Shown here one piece after another: positions 63,920 through 64,000 of a DNA stretch of 64,000 bases (positions are counted from its first letter, which is position 1; each line of letters starts with the position of its first letter). The notes under the pieces are model-generated. The model saw only the letters and a list, made by a program, of their open reading frames with translations. It did no database searches and was not told the DNA's origin. Position numbers and translations under genes: made by a program. The stretch lies in assembly GCA_910578465.1 (NCBI GenBank), contig CAJTPW010000002.1, positions 186,001 to 250,000 on the forward strand, written 5' to 3'. This stretch comes from an uncultured Vampirovibrio sp. Its GTDB lineage: Bacteria; Cyanobacteriota; Vampirovibrionia; Gastranaerophilales; Gastranaerophilaceae.

Positions 63920-64000
63920 ATGAGCGAAGTAACTTATCAACAGGTAACCGAGGAAATAAAAAACCGGCTGGATATAGTGGATGTAATATCAAAATTTGTC
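63920..64000 (+). CDS. dnaG: DNA primase, N-terminal fragment (cut by window edge)
   Basis: Twenty-seven codons are visible: the sequence starts MSEVTYQQVTEEIKNRLDIV and continues DVISKFV, the start of the zinc-binding domain of DnaG, where IxxLxxRxDIVDVIxxYV is conserved. The ATG follows AAAAGGAAT. Downstream sequence, including the zinc motif, lies beyond the window. Confidence 0.85.
   Translation, partial: MSEVTYQQVTEEIKNRLDIVDVISKFV

Overview
The window looks like a chromosomal segment of a host-associated, fermentative anaerobe with a Gram-negative envelope. The AT-rich DNA, the oxygen-sensitive class III ribonucleotide reductase (nrdDG), a TolC/HlyB/HlyD exporter, an autotransporter, a pilin-like protein with a KKGFTLAELMIVLAVL methylation segment, and two proteins carrying a short N-terminal NVNFG/GVNFKG motif together point to the non-photosynthetic cyanobacterial sister group (Vampirovibrionia/Melainabacteria, Gastranaerophilales-like). 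This placement is an inference; no rRNA is present.

Region 1 (1-21 kb) is mostly housekeeping. It has a guanidine exporter under a guanidine-I riboswitch, tRNA-Pro, pyruvate kinase with an O-acetylhomoserine sulfhydrylase, GDP-fucose synthase facing a two-gene glycosyltransferase operon, a split chromate transporter, a flavoprotein with a Cys-cluster protein, and a small protein with an annexin-like segment. These are followed by nrdDG behind a class-II cobalamin riboswitch, an ATP-grasp/radical-SAM pair, a ThiF/MoeB-like adenylyltransferase and a Pmp-like autotransporter.

Region 2 (21-55 kb) is accessory and visibly more AT-rich. Four times, a gene for a membrane-anchored or lipoprotein kelch-type beta-propeller lies directly upstream of a gene for an RTX protein with a lipase-like N-terminal domain. 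Three of the RTX genes share a structured 5' leader, and three transcription units share a promoter with a common upstream box. One cassette sits in an operon with a holin-like protein and an N-acetylmuramoyl-L-alanine amidase. The fourth has a giant RTX protein (about 2350 residues) with YD repeats, followed by its own type I secretion genes (TolC, ABC transporter, adaptor). Phage-like regulators (Mor-like, HTH, XRE), a DnaB-like helicase and a candidate small RNA lie between. An exact 35-bp direct repeat (36879-36913 and 54911-54945), the right copy lying in the terminator of tRNA-Arg(UCU), frames an 18-kb probable integrated element with no recognisable integrase inside.

Region 3 (55-64 kb) returns to core genes: YggT, methylthioadenosine phosphorylase, a pilin-like protein, an anti-sigma/ECF sigma/Spy-like envelope-stress operon, a membrane-anchored GH24 muramidase, L28, and a HEAT-queC-DUF366-SPOR cluster. 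The start of dnaG runs off the right edge.

The most interesting candidate system is the repeated kelch-propeller/RTX-lipase cassette. I suggest it is a secreted lipase or toxin family, each member with a dedicated membrane-anchored propeller partner that could act as immunity protein, chaperone or receptor. Export could be by the type I system, or by the holin/amidase pair for members that lack a C-terminal secretion signal.
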